Assembly (NCBI RefSeq): GCF_004349145.1
Contig: NZ_SMFO01000014.1
Location: 18,095-82,094, forward strand
DNA length: 64,000 nucleotides
Direction of reading: 5' to 3'
Source of the DNA: Flavobacterium hiemivividum
Lineage (GTDB): Bacteria > Bacteroidota > Bacteroidia > Flavobacteriales > Flavobacteriaceae
The first letter of the stretch is position 1. Each line of letters begins with the position of its first letter. Below are positions 33,784-41,714 of this stretch, one piece after another. A program made the position numbers and the translations under genes. The notes beneath the pieces were generated by a model, which had not been told where the DNA came from, made no database searches, and saw only the letters and a program-made list of their open reading frames with translations.

Positions 33784-35997
33784 CTAAAATTTATAAGCTA
33801 TTTTAGCTTTCATGAAAAACGGTGTTCCAGGTGTAAAGTGAATTTCCTCTACACTGTTTGTTTCGTCCTTCAACCTTGATTCCGTGGCAAATTGGGTTTC
33901 ATTCCATTCTGTATTCAATAAATTCTCTACTGAAACTCCAAAAGTAACCGACTTGTACTCGTAACTCACATTCATATCTGTTACAAAATAACCTTTGGCC
34001 ACGATCGAATTATCTTCGTTTGCTGGTCTGTTTTTTAAGTATCTATAACGAAGACCTCCTGAAAACCCATTCCAATTTTGAAAACTCAATCCGCCAGTAG
34101 TTGTAAAATCTGGTGCTAACGGAATATAATCTTGTCCTTTTACTTCATCGATACTCCTTGCATAGGTATAAGTCGCATCAGTATCAAAGTACAACCAGTC
34201 ATTTAATTGATAACGCAATCCCAAATCAGCTCCCATACGTTTTGTCTTTCCGCTTGGTTCAATGATTCCCGCGTCGCCTACATAGACAAACTCTTGTTCT
34301 AAGTACAAATACCAAAGTGCCGAATTAACAATTAACTTAGGAAACGGTTTCCAAATTGTACCTACATCTGCTCCAATTGAACTTGGTAATATTTGTTTTC
34401 CATTATTTTCAACCACAACACGAGTATCATTCGAATGAAACCCTATTCCGGATTTTACAAAAAATTGTAAGTTGTTATTTTGAGAATAAATAAAGTTCAA
34501 TTTTGGTGACACTTTCACTTCAGTTTCTGATTGACTCTTATAAACAGACGCTAATTTATCTTTGTAATTAAACTTGAAATAATCCAATCGTACAGCTGGA
34601 TTTATCATTAGTTTACCAAACTTTAGCTCTGTATTTAAGTAGGTAAACATATTAGTCTCATCGATATCTCCCAGTTTAATATTTTCTAAGATGATACTTC
34701 TATTTAAAGTGTGTGAAAGCTCAGTGTCAATAGTAGCATCAGCTCGAAAACCTACGCCTAATTGAAACGAAGCATCCCAATCACTCATTTTTACTTTTTT
34801 ATTTAATTCTGCATTCATCCCATAAATAGATCGGTCTTCTTTTTGCTTTATTTGGTCTCCATTAACAGGATCTTCTAAGAAAAAAGTAAAATTAGAGTAC
34901 AATTCAAAATCATATTTGGAATAAAAAGCATTCGCTTTCAAGAATGTGTTTTCATCAATGGGTTTGCTTAGCGAAGCATTAAAATTTGTTCTGGATGTTT
35001 TGCCTCCTTCGGTATCATCAACTGCTCCAAATCTGGAAATAGTTCCATTATCTACTAATCGCTGTGGTATTTGTCCAGAGGCATCCCAAGTACTAGAAAA
35101 ACGAGAAGCCGATACTGAAAACTTACTATTGTCATTAAGTATCGCCGAGTATTTCCCTAATAGATTAACCCTATTAAAATTTTGAGGAGAATCAAATGGA
35201 CCGTCTGTTAAAATATACTCGGTAGCGATATATGCAGCCTGTTTTTTTTGGTTTCCCAAAAGATTAAATAGTCCTACTGTTCTTAAACTGTTAAACTGGC
35301 CTGCTTCTACACTTATACTGCTTTTATCTAACTTTTCTTTAGTTTGGAAAGCGACGTACCCTGCTGTAGCAAAATCCCCTTTACTCGCATAATACGCCCC
35401 TTTTCCAAAATCTATCTTCTCCACTGTTTCTGGAATGACAAAATGTAAGTCGGCATAGCCTTGACCATGTGCGTGAGACACCATATTCACTGGCATTCCA
35501 TCTACTGAAATCGCAATATCAGTTCCGTGATCAATATCAAAACCTCTAAGAAATATTTGTTCTGCTTTTCCTCCGCCAGCATGTTGTCCTATAAATAATC
35601 CAGGAACTTTTCTCAAAATTTCCTGTGAGGAATTCACCGGAGTGGTTTCCAAATCTATTTTTGAAATAACATTCAATGCCGAAAGTTGCTGTTGGATCAC
35701 AATTTCATCTAGTCTAAAGATATCGCCTTCTAAAACAATGCTAACTTCTGAACTGTTTACAGTAAAGTTTAGTTTCTTGTATCCTAAAGCAGATACTTTC
35801 AAAACATTACCCACTTGTGATTTATCCACACTAAACATTCCCAACTCATTTGTATGGGCATGTGAATCTGTGTTACTATTTACGATATACGCGTTCTCAA
35901 TTGTATTCCCAAATTCGTCTACAACAACTCCCTTTGTGGTTTGGCCATAGGAAGCCATTCCCATGAGGGAAATTAGAATAATATAAAAATGTTTCAT
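33784..35997 (-). CDS. TonB-dependent outer membrane receptor
   Basis: This 737-residue protein has a signal peptide (MKHFYIILISLMGMASYG), a carboxypeptidase-regulatory-like domain (about 20-95; TKGVVVDEFGNTIENAYIVN), a plug (about 105-215; VNSSQEILRKVPGLFIGQHA) and a 22-strand-type barrel ending FFMKAKIAYKF with the usual C-terminal Phe. The plug has a histidine-rich stretch (DIDHGTD, MVSHAHGQGYADLHF), and another His cluster is in the N-terminal domain (NTDSHAHTNE), suggesting a metal or metal-complex ligand. It follows the TPR lipoprotein gene by 9 bases, so both are in one operon. Confidence 0.9.
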   Translation of the reverse strand: MKHFYIILISLMGMASYGQTTKGVVVDEFGNTIENAYIVNSNTDSHAHTNELGMFSVDKSQVGNVLKVSALGYKKLNFTVNSSEVSIVLEGDIFRLDEIVIQQQLSALNVISKIDLETTPVNSSQEILRKVPGLFIGQHAGGGKAEQIFLRGFDIDHGTDIAISVDGMPVNMVSHAHGQGYADLHFVIPETVEKIDFGKGAYYASKGDFATAGYVAFQTKEKLDKSSISVEAGQFNSLRTVGLFNLLGNQKKQAAYIATEYILTDGPFDSPQNFNRVNLLGKYSAILNDNSKFSVSASRFSSTWDASGQIPQRLVDNGTISRFGAVDDTEGGKTSRTNFNASLSKPIDENTFLKANAFYSKYDFELYSNFTFFLEDPVNGDQIKQKEDRSIYGMNAELNKKVKMSDWDASFQLGVGFRADATIDTELSHTLNRSIILENIKLGDIDETNMFTYLNTELKFGKLMINPAVRLDYFKFNYKDKLASVYKSQSETEVKVSPKLNFIYSQNNNLQFFVKSGIGFHSNDTRVVVENNGKQILPSSIGADVGTIWKPFPKLIVNSALWYLYLEQEFVYVGDAGIIEPSGKTKRMGADLGLRYQLNDWLYFDTDATYTYARSIDEVKGQDYIPLAPDFTTTGGLSFQNWNGFSGGLRYRYLKNRPANEDNSIVAKGYFVTDMNVSYEYKSVTFGVSVENLLNTEWNETQFATESRLKDETNSVEEIHFTPGTPFFMKAKIAYKF

Positions 35998-36006
35998 GTA
36001 ATAGTT

Positions 36007-37305
36007 TTATAGTTGCTTTATTTTTTCTTCCATGTTAGGTCCTAATTCATAAATGCTAGAAAGTAGTTCTTTTTTTATGGGTGCTACTTTGTTCATTTCA
36101 TTATTCGACTTGTAAATCATTGCCAAATGATATTGCACATTAGGTTCATAAGTTTTACCTACAACATGTTTATTTACTATTTCCAACGCTTTTTTATTAT
36201 CTCCCATATTTAAATAAGACCAAGCTAATAGATTATAAGAATCTGGAGTAGGCCTATGATCCACTTCAATTTTTGCAATTTCTAAAGCTTTGGAAGCCGT
36301 TTCTTTCGAATCAGCATAAATTAAAGTATTGTACTTATTATACATTGCTCCATAATTGTTTTTTTCGAGCATTGCAAAATAGGCATTTTTATTCACTAAT
36401 GCTTCTCTTTCATTTCCTTCAAATTCAGCAATCTCCGATTTCAGTAAATAAAAATCTGGTGTATTATGTGTCAATTCGATAGCTTCTACAATTCTGTTTG
36501 CTTCTTTGGTATTTCTTTCATGAGAAAACACAATCCAAGCAATTCCTTTTAAAGCGTAGGAGTAATTGGGATCTATTTCTAATGTTTTTAAATAGTTATC
36601 ATAAGACTCTTGCAATCTACCAGCGTGACCATAAAAATCACCCAAATTAGAATACGACCATATTTTCAGGGTTTTATTATCTTCCTTTTCAGCAATATCT
36701 CTGGCTTTTTCCATGAAACTGATTGCAGTATCCAGATCTCCAATATGATCATTCCATTTAGCCAAACGAATTAAATAATCAAAATCATTCATATCCTTTA
36801 TAGCATTTAAGTTTGCTAGAGCTTCAGAATAATTTCCTAGTTCCATCTGGACATCAAAAAGTAGTTTTTGAGATTCTTTAAGGCCTTCGCCAATTGCTAA
36901 AGCTTTATTAGCTAAAACTAAAGCTTCTTTAAATCTATGTTGCGATATATAGTTTCTTCCTAATGATCTTAAATTTGACACTCTTGAGTAGTTATTGTCA
37001 ACATTCACTTTAGTCAATAACTCTTCGGTTTTATATAAATTTTCGATATCTCCTGTATATTCAAAAACTGTAGCATAATGTGAAGCCATTAAACCTAGGT
37101 AAGTATCTTGATTTGGAGCTGCATCATATTTTTTTTGCCAAAAATCAATTTCCTTTTTAGCAAAATCCAATGATTTATTTCCTTCAATATTCAAGTACTT
37201 ATTATAATCAGAACTATTTGTAATTTGGTTTTGTTTTTTAGTATCGCAAGCGAAAATAAAAAGGATTGTAAAAACCAACGCGGGGATAATTTTGTAAGGT
37301 TTCAT
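36007..37305 (-). CDS. TPR lipoprotein
   Basis: This 432-residue protein has a lipoprotein signal (PALVFTILFIFAC, lipobox IFAC near residue 20) and a mature part made of about nine helical TPR-like repeats, e.g. FKEALVLANKALAIGEGLKE, LQESYDNYLKTLEIDPNYSY and NKKALEIVNKHV. It should sit in the periplasm or on the outer membrane and bind partner proteins. It lies 9 bases ahead of a TonB-dependent receptor and follows the DUF4331 pair. A (TTTG)7 tract lies 9 bases before its start codon. Confidence 0.82.
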   Translation of the reverse strand: MKPYKIIPALVFTILFIFACDTKKQNQITNSSDYNKYLNIEGNKSLDFAKKEIDFWQKKYDAAPNQDTYLGLMASHYATVFEYTGDIENLYKTEELLTKVNVDNNYSRVSNLRSLGRNYISQHRFKEALVLANKALAIGEGLKESQKLLFDVQMELGNYSEALANLNAIKDMNDFDYLIRLAKWNDHIGDLDTAISFMEKARDIAEKEDNKTLKIWSYSNLGDFYGHAGRLQESYDNYLKTLEIDPNYSYALKGIAWIVFSHERNTKEANRIVEAIELTHNTPDFYLLKSEIAEFEGNEREALVNKNAYFAMLEKNNYGAMYNKYNTLIYADSKETASKALEIAKIEVDHRPTPDSYNLLAWSYLNMGDNKKALEIVNKHVVGKTYEPNVQYHLAMIYKSNNEMNKVAPIKKELLSSIYELGPNMEEKIKQL

Positions 37306-37313
37306 AATCTAGT

Positions 37314-37341
37314 TTTGTTTGTTTGTTTGTTTGTTTGTTTG
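37314..37341. repeat. Tetranucleotide tract (TTTG)7
   Basis: Seven perfect TTTG units (AAAC on the - strand, the coding direction) lie between the terminator of the DUF4331 pair and the ATG of the TPR gene. Such tracts change length by slippage and could affect promoter spacing or leader length of the TPR-receptor operon. Confidence 0.85.
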
Positions 37342-37402
37342 TTTATGCGTAATAATTCAAAATCTAAAATATTTATCTGATTGTATATTTATTTGTAAAA
37401 AA

Positions 37403-37446
37403 AAAACAGAGTACTATCATTAATCAAAAAGAAAGCACTCTGTTTT
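37403..37446 (-). terminator. Terminator of the DUF4331 pair
   Basis: AAAACAGAGT (37403-37412) pairs with ACTCTGTTTT (37437-37446), 19 bases after the stop codon of the second DUF4331-like gene. It separates the DUF4331 pair from the TPR-receptor operon. Confidence 0.75.
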
Positions 37447-37464
37447 GTTTAAGTTACCTACTTA

Positions 37465-38016
37465 CTACCAAGCCGCAGCTAAATAAGGAAATGCAGATAG
37501 AAAAGGGGCGTCGTTTGCTCCTACGTTATCTTTTGTAAGTCCAGGATTAGAAGCGCCTGTTGGACCACCAAAAATCAATAGTAACTCAACATCAATAACA
37601 TCATCTGCTAATGCTCTACCTGTTAGTACATTTGTACCATCAAAAAACGTAGTTGTACCAGACGTTTTAACATTTAATACATCTGTAGCCAAAAGTCCTG
37701 ACAACTGATCTGCAGTTTGAGTCAAAGCATTTGTAGTATATGCCGAATTTAATGCTAATAATCTTGCCTTAAATACACTCGTATAACTTGCACCCATCAT
37801 GGATGGAACAGTTGCATTAAAATTATCTTTTGGTGTTCCTGACGCAATAAACACAGTATTAATTGCTGGTCTAGCCATTTGATCTTGTTGAACATAAGTT
37901 CCTGAAAAATTAGCACTTGCTGCAGGAGAATCGTTATTATTATCGTCACAGTTAACTGAAACAAATGCAGTTACAACTGCTAATGCTATCATTTTAAATT
38001 TATTTGCTTTACTCAT
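37465..38016 (-). CDS. DUF4331-like lipoprotein, C-terminal half
   Basis: I chose the ATG at 38016, which begins a lipoprotein signal (ALAVVTAFVSVNC); the frame is open up to 38064. The mature part matches the C-terminal portion of long DUF4331 proteins: MARPAINTVFIASGTPKDNF, LSGLLATDVL, LTGRALADDVIDVELLLIF and the closing GANDAPFLSAFPYLAAAW. The N-terminal portion of the same family is the separate gene upstream. DUF4331 has no established function. The two halves as separate exported proteins, one lipid-anchored, suggest they form a complex. Confidence 0.75.
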   Translation of the reverse strand: MSKANKFKMIALAVVTAFVSVNCDDNNNDSPAASANFSGTYVQQDQMARPAINTVFIASGTPKDNFNATVPSMMGASYTSVFKARLLALNSAYTTNALTQTADQLSGLLATDVLNVKTSGTTTFFDGTNVLTGRALADDVIDVELLLIFGGPTGASNPGLTKDNVGANDAPFLSAFPYLAAAW

Positions 38017-38092
38017 GATGTTTATATTTAATTTTTTTCGGAATTCGTGAACTTGTCGTTTCATAATTTTTAATTTTAGAAGTAATACTTAA

Positions 38093-38746
38093 TTATTGTT
38101 TTTTCTTAGTTTCAGCCCAAGTGTTTAAAGTTGCCGCAGTACCTAACATTGTTTTAGGAACTTCTACTACAATAGATAGAACATTTGTTCCTTTGAATGT
38201 GTCAGTACCGGGATTATTAAATCCTTGTGGTGCTGTTCCGCCTAGAATTTTTTGGAATTGACCTAGATCAAAAAAGAAAGGATCGTCCCTTGGTCCTGCA
38301 AAGAATTTCATTCCTGCTTGTGTAGATGTTATTGGAGTTGCTTTATAAGCTGAAATATCTACAGATCCAGAAGCTTTACTAATATCAATTGTACTAGAAG
38401 TACCTGCAGCTGATGGTTTGTATGGTCCAAAGAAATACATTTTATTTCCTCTTTTGATTGCTTGAATAACCAAGTCTTCTACATTGTCTCCCGTATTATC
38501 AATATTAACTTCAACCATTACATTTTCATTAAATGTTGCTGCAGCCGTCGCATTCGGGGTCAATAACCCTTGAGTGTTCACTACAAATACCATGTTGTTG
38601 TTGTCTTGTCCTTGGAAAGCATAAAAATCTGTAATGTCTGCTGCATTACCTGTTACTGCCGGAGCATCAATGTGATCCGCTGCTACTAAGATTAAGCCTG
38701 AAACCGCCACTAGCGATAGACCTAATAACATTTTTGTTTTTTTCAT
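38093..38746 (-). CDS. DUF4331 family exported protein, N-terminal half
   Basis: This 217-residue protein has a signal peptide (LLGLSLVAVSGLILVAA) followed by the DUF4331 start DHIDAPAVTGNAADITDFYA, with a conserved acidic/His motif, then beta-rich segments (NNMVFVVNTQG, VMVEVNIDNTGD, FFAGPRDDPFFFDL) and ends at NVLSIVVEVPKTMLG. Longer DUF4331 proteins continue into the region found here as the next gene 76 bases away. It is the first gene on the - strand opposite a sigma/anti-sigma pair, which may control it. Confidence 0.8.
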   Translation of the reverse strand: MKKTKMLLGLSLVAVSGLILVAADHIDAPAVTGNAADITDFYAFQGQDNNNMVFVVNTQGLLTPNATAAATFNENVMVEVNIDNTGDNVEDLVIQAIKRGNKMYFFGPYKPSAAGTSSTIDISKASGSVDISAYKATPITSTQAGMKFFAGPRDDPFFFDLGQFQKILGGTAPQGFNNPGTDTFKGTNVLSIVVEVPKTMLGTAATLNTWAETKKKQ

Positions 38747-38960
38747 TTTGTTATAATTTAAAAGGTTATAAAGTCATTTACGGGATTGTTTCCGTTATGG
38801 TTTTAAAAAATCTTAAATAATTCTAAATATTTTTAAAAAAAATCCGTAAACACTTAATATACAAGGTATTAATTAACAAATAAAAGAACTAAATAATTAA
38901 CATTTCATGTTTTTTTATACTAAGTTTAGAGCTATTATCTTAATTGTTGATAAGAATGTA

Positions 38961-38968
38961 TATGTTTG
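38961..38968 (+). promoter_or_regulatory. Putative -7 box for the ECF sigma gene (TATGTTTG)
   Basis: TATGTTTG matches TAnnTTTG, 21 bases before the sigma factor start. No -33 element is found at the usual spacing. Confidence 0.35.
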
Positions 38969-38989
38969 TATAACTAAAATTAATTAATT

Positions 38990-39520
38990 ATGACCCAAGA
39001 CGAATTATTGGTATTAATATATAAGAAGGACGATAAGGCATTTACTCACTTGTATGATATGTATTCGAAAAGTTTATTTTCAGTAATAAATGTCCTTGTA
39101 AGAAACCGAGAAGAAGCAGAAGATGTTCTTCAAGATGTATTTGTTAAAATCTGGAAAAATATAGATTCTTATCATGAGAGTAAAGGCCGTTTCTATACTT
39201 GGATCTTAAACATAGCTAGAAATACCTCGATCGATAAACTACGTTCTAAAAATTTTAATAACAGTCAAAAAAACCTTTCCTCAGATAATTTCGTACATCT
39301 ATTAGACAGCAGCAGCAATCTATCCAATAAAATGGACACCATTGGAATTCAAGAGTTTGTAAAAAAACTGAAACCAAAATGTATTCAAATTATAGATTTA
39401 TTGTTCTTTAAAGGTTATACACAACAAGAAGCGTCGGATGAGTTGGAAATTCCTTTAGGTACTGTCAAGACGCACAATAGAAATTGTATTAATGATCTAA
39501 GAAATTATTTGAAAGTATAA
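38990..39520 (+). CDS. ECF-type RNA polymerase sigma factor
   Basis: This 176-residue protein has sigma region 2 (about 10-80; ARNREEAEDVLQDVFVKIWKN-type motif, seen as EAEDVLQDVFVKIWK) and region 4 (about 115-175; IQIIDLLFFKGYTQQEASDE then LEIPLGTVKTHNRNCINDLR). It is of group 4, with no N-terminal extension. It overlaps the anti-sigma gene by one base (TAATG). The divergent DUF4331 pair is the nearest potential target. The pairing of RskA-type anti-sigma and this sigma is reminiscent of SigK/RskA. Confidence 0.93.
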   Translation: MTQDELLVLIYKKDDKAFTHLYDMYSKSLFSVINVLVRNREEAEDVLQDVFVKIWKNIDSYHESKGRFYTWILNIARNTSIDKLRSKNFNNSQKNLSSDNFVHLLDSSSNLSNKMDTIGIQEFVKKLKPKCIQIIDLLFFKGYTQQEASDELEIPLGTVKTHNRNCINDLRNYLKV

Positions 39521-40305
39521 TGGAAACAAAAGAATATATCGACTCCGGAATTTTAGAACTTTACGTTTATGGTTTACTAAGCGAAACCGAAAGTGAAGAA
39601 GTAACAACTATGTCTAACACGCATCCTGAAATTATGGATGAAATTATTGCTATCGAAAAAGCAATTGTGGCTTTGTCCTCTAGTTTTTCGCCTTGGCATT
39701 CAGTGGCTAATTATGAGAAAATCAAAGCCAAATTAGAACTTAAGCACACTCCTGTAATAGAAATGGAAACGTCCAGAAATTGGTCACAATACATTGGATG
39801 GGCAGCTGCTGTACTTTTGTTAGTTGGAATTGGATTCCAATACAACCAATTAGAACAAACTAACGATCAAATTGTAAGTACGGAGATCGAAAAAGTAAAA
39901 ATTGAAAATGAACTCAATCAATTGGTACTAACAAATAAGTTAAACGAAACTAGCTTAGCCGTTGTGCGTGATACTAAAAATACAGTTGTAGCACTTGGTG
40001 GTCAAGCTGTAGCGCCAGAATCATCTGCAAAAGTATATTGGAACAAAGAAACCCAAGTTGTCTATGTAGATGCTTCAGGGTTACCAGAACCTCCAAAAGG
40101 AATGGTGTACCAGGTTTGGGCTCTTAAATTAAATCCTCTAACACCTACGAGCATTGGTTTATTGGATAAATTTGATGAAAACAACCAACGTATGTTCGCT
40201 GTCAACAGCACTGCTGACGCAGAAGCCTTCGGAATTACACTTGAGCCTGCAGGCGGAAGTTTAAGCCCTACAATGGAGCAATTATATACTTTAGGAAAAG
40301 TTTAA
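39520..40305 (+). CDS. RskA-type anti-sigma factor
   Basis: This 261-residue inner-membrane protein has an N-terminal cytosolic anti-sigma domain (about 1-80; ILELYVYGLLSETESEEVTT), one membrane span (about 90-107; YIGWAAAVLLLVGIGFQY), a coiled-coil stretch, and a periplasmic RskA domain (about 160-261; AKVYWNKETQVVYVDASGLP, GMVYQVWALKLNPLTPTSIG). It should hold the upstream sigma factor at the membrane until a periplasmic signal triggers proteolysis. Its start overlaps the sigma stop by one base. Confidence 0.9.
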   Translation: METKEYIDSGILELYVYGLLSETESEEVTTMSNTHPEIMDEIIAIEKAIVALSSSFSPWHSVANYEKIKAKLELKHTPVIEMETSRNWSQYIGWAAAVLLLVGIGFQYNQLEQTNDQIVSTEIEKVKIENELNQLVLTNKLNETSLAVVRDTKNTVVALGGQAVAPESSAKVYWNKETQVVYVDASGLPEPPKGMVYQVWALKLNPLTPTSIGLLDKFDENNQRMFAVNSTADAEAFGITLEPAGGSLSPTMEQLYTLGKV

Positions 40306-40331
40306 TTTTCTAAAGCGTTCATAAAATCATT

Positions 40332-40359
40332 AAAAAGACTTTCAATCGAAAGTCTTTTT
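40332..40359 (+). terminator. Terminator of the sigma/anti-sigma operon
   Basis: AAAAAGACTTTC (40332-40343) and GAAAGTCTTTTT (40348-40359) form a perfect 12-bp stem with a 4-base loop, 26 bases after the stop, followed by a T-run. Confidence 0.88.
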
Positions 40360-40391
40360 TTTTGTTTCATAAAGTTATAGTTTTCATTGTC

Positions 40392-40399
40392 TATATTTG
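40392..40399 (+). promoter_or_regulatory. Putative -7 box for the dihydrouridine synthase gene (TATATTTG)
   Basis: TATATTTG fits TAnnTTTG, 16 bases before the ATG at 40416. It lies inside any longer upstream start, supporting the ATG at 40416. Confidence 0.45.
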
Positions 40400-40415
40400 C
40401 ACAATTAAAATTTTC

Positions 40416-41360
40416 ATGAGCTATACCCTACTCTCTTCGCCTCTTCAAGGATTTACGGACTTTCGTTTTAGAAATGCCGTCAACAAGTATTTTGGAGGAA
40501 TTGATACCTATTATTCTCCCTATATTCGTTTAAACGGTAAACTTGTCATTAAAGCATCTTACGAAAGAGATATTCTTCCAGAGAATAACTTAGACCTAGA
40601 AGTGATTCCGCAAATAATAACAAACGATGCTGATGAATTTCTATTCGTGGCCAAGTATGTTCAGGAATTAGGATATAAAGAACTGAATTGGAATCTGGGT
40701 TGCCCGTATCCAATGGTGACTAAATGTGGCATGGGTTCCGGACTTATTAGCAACACAGAGAAAATAAATAATATTCTGAACAAAGTCCACTCGGAGTCAG
40801 ATATTATTGTCTCGATGAAAATGCGTTTAGGATATGATAATACAGAAGAAATTCTTGACGTATTACCAATTTTAGAAACGTATCCAATTAAAAATGTGGC
40901 TATTCATGCCCGCATTGGAAAACAGCTTTACAAAGGCGGCGTACATTTAGACGCTTTTCAAGAATGTGTTGATAATACTAGACTTAAATTGTATTACAAC
41001 GGTGATATTACTTCGGTAATGAAGTTCCGCGAAATGCAAGCGCGTTTCCCTAGTATCGATCATTGGATGATAGGAAGAGGATTAATTTCAGATCCTTTCT
41101 TACCAAGTATGATTAAAAGCGACAGCTTAGAATATCCTGAAAACAAAATGGAATTATTCAGTGCTTTTCATGACACTTTATATGCAGGCTATAGCGAGTC
41201 TTTATCTGGCTCAACTCACATCTTATTGAAAATGCACCACTTATGGGAGTATTTCTCGGTTATTTTTTCGAATCCACACAAGGTGGCGAAAAATATTCGA
41301 AAAGCGAAAAGCATCCGTAATTACGAACAAACAGTGAAAGAAATTATAAAAGCAGGATAG
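40416..41360 (+). CDS. tRNA-dihydrouridine synthase
   Basis: The ATG at 40416 gives the family start MSYTLLSSPLQGFTDFRFRN; a TTG further up would place the promoter box inside the gene. The 314-residue FMN enzyme shows the Dus active site, ELNWNLGCPYPMVTKCGMGS, with the catalytic Cys after TK, the Arg/Lys-containing VSMKMRLGYDN, AIHARIGKQLY and YYNGDITS and IGRGLISDPF of the flavin-phosphate site. It reduces uridine in the D-loop of tRNAs. It is a single gene, downstream of the sigma operon terminator. Confidence 0.9.
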   Translation: MSYTLLSSPLQGFTDFRFRNAVNKYFGGIDTYYSPYIRLNGKLVIKASYERDILPENNLDLEVIPQIITNDADEFLFVAKYVQELGYKELNWNLGCPYPMVTKCGMGSGLISNTEKINNILNKVHSESDIIVSMKMRLGYDNTEEILDVLPILETYPIKNVAIHARIGKQLYKGGVHLDAFQECVDNTRLKLYYNGDITSVMKFREMQARFPSIDHWMIGRGLISDPFLPSMIKSDSLEYPENKMELFSAFHDTLYAGYSESLSGSTHILLKMHHLWEYFSVIFSNPHKVAKNIRKAKSIRNYEQTVKEIIKAG

Positions 41361-41714
41361 TTTCGAACCGCTTATTAAATTATAAAATCTATCTCAGATA
41401 AATCTCCAATTTGATTTTCTCATAGCAATATTTTGTTCTGAGAAATTTGTTCTGCGCATGCAATATCTTTCGATAATAGAGCGCTGCAATATCTCTTTAG
41501 AAAACTAAAAAACTACTTTTAAATAGCTTTAAAGCAACTACAATCTATCGTGACGTTTCTGTCTTTTAGTATTGTGGTTTTACACGGAAGAAAAATAATA
41601 TATAAAATCAGAATAAAGAAAAATTCGATTTTCGAGAATATCGTAAAAAACAAAGAGGCTGCTTCAAATTAAATTTGAAACAGCCTCTTATGTATTATAA
41701 GAAAGATTAAGAGA
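41361..41714. other. Intergenic stretch without a gene
   Basis: AT-rich sequence between the convergent dihydrouridine synthase and rpsA genes. I find only the rpsA terminator at 41653-41689 and no further gene or RNA. Confidence 0.5.
41653..41689 (-). terminator. Terminator of rpsA
   Basis: AAGAGGCTGCTTCAAATT (41653-41670) pairs with AATTTGAAACAGCCTCTT (41672-41689) with one mismatch, 26 bases after the rpsA stop. Confidence 0.88.

Noticed and set aside
37465..38746. That the two DUF4331 genes are one gene broken by a frameshift or sequencing error
   Set aside because: They are separated by 76 bases and the second has its own lipoprotein signal peptide, so a single broken gene is unlikely.
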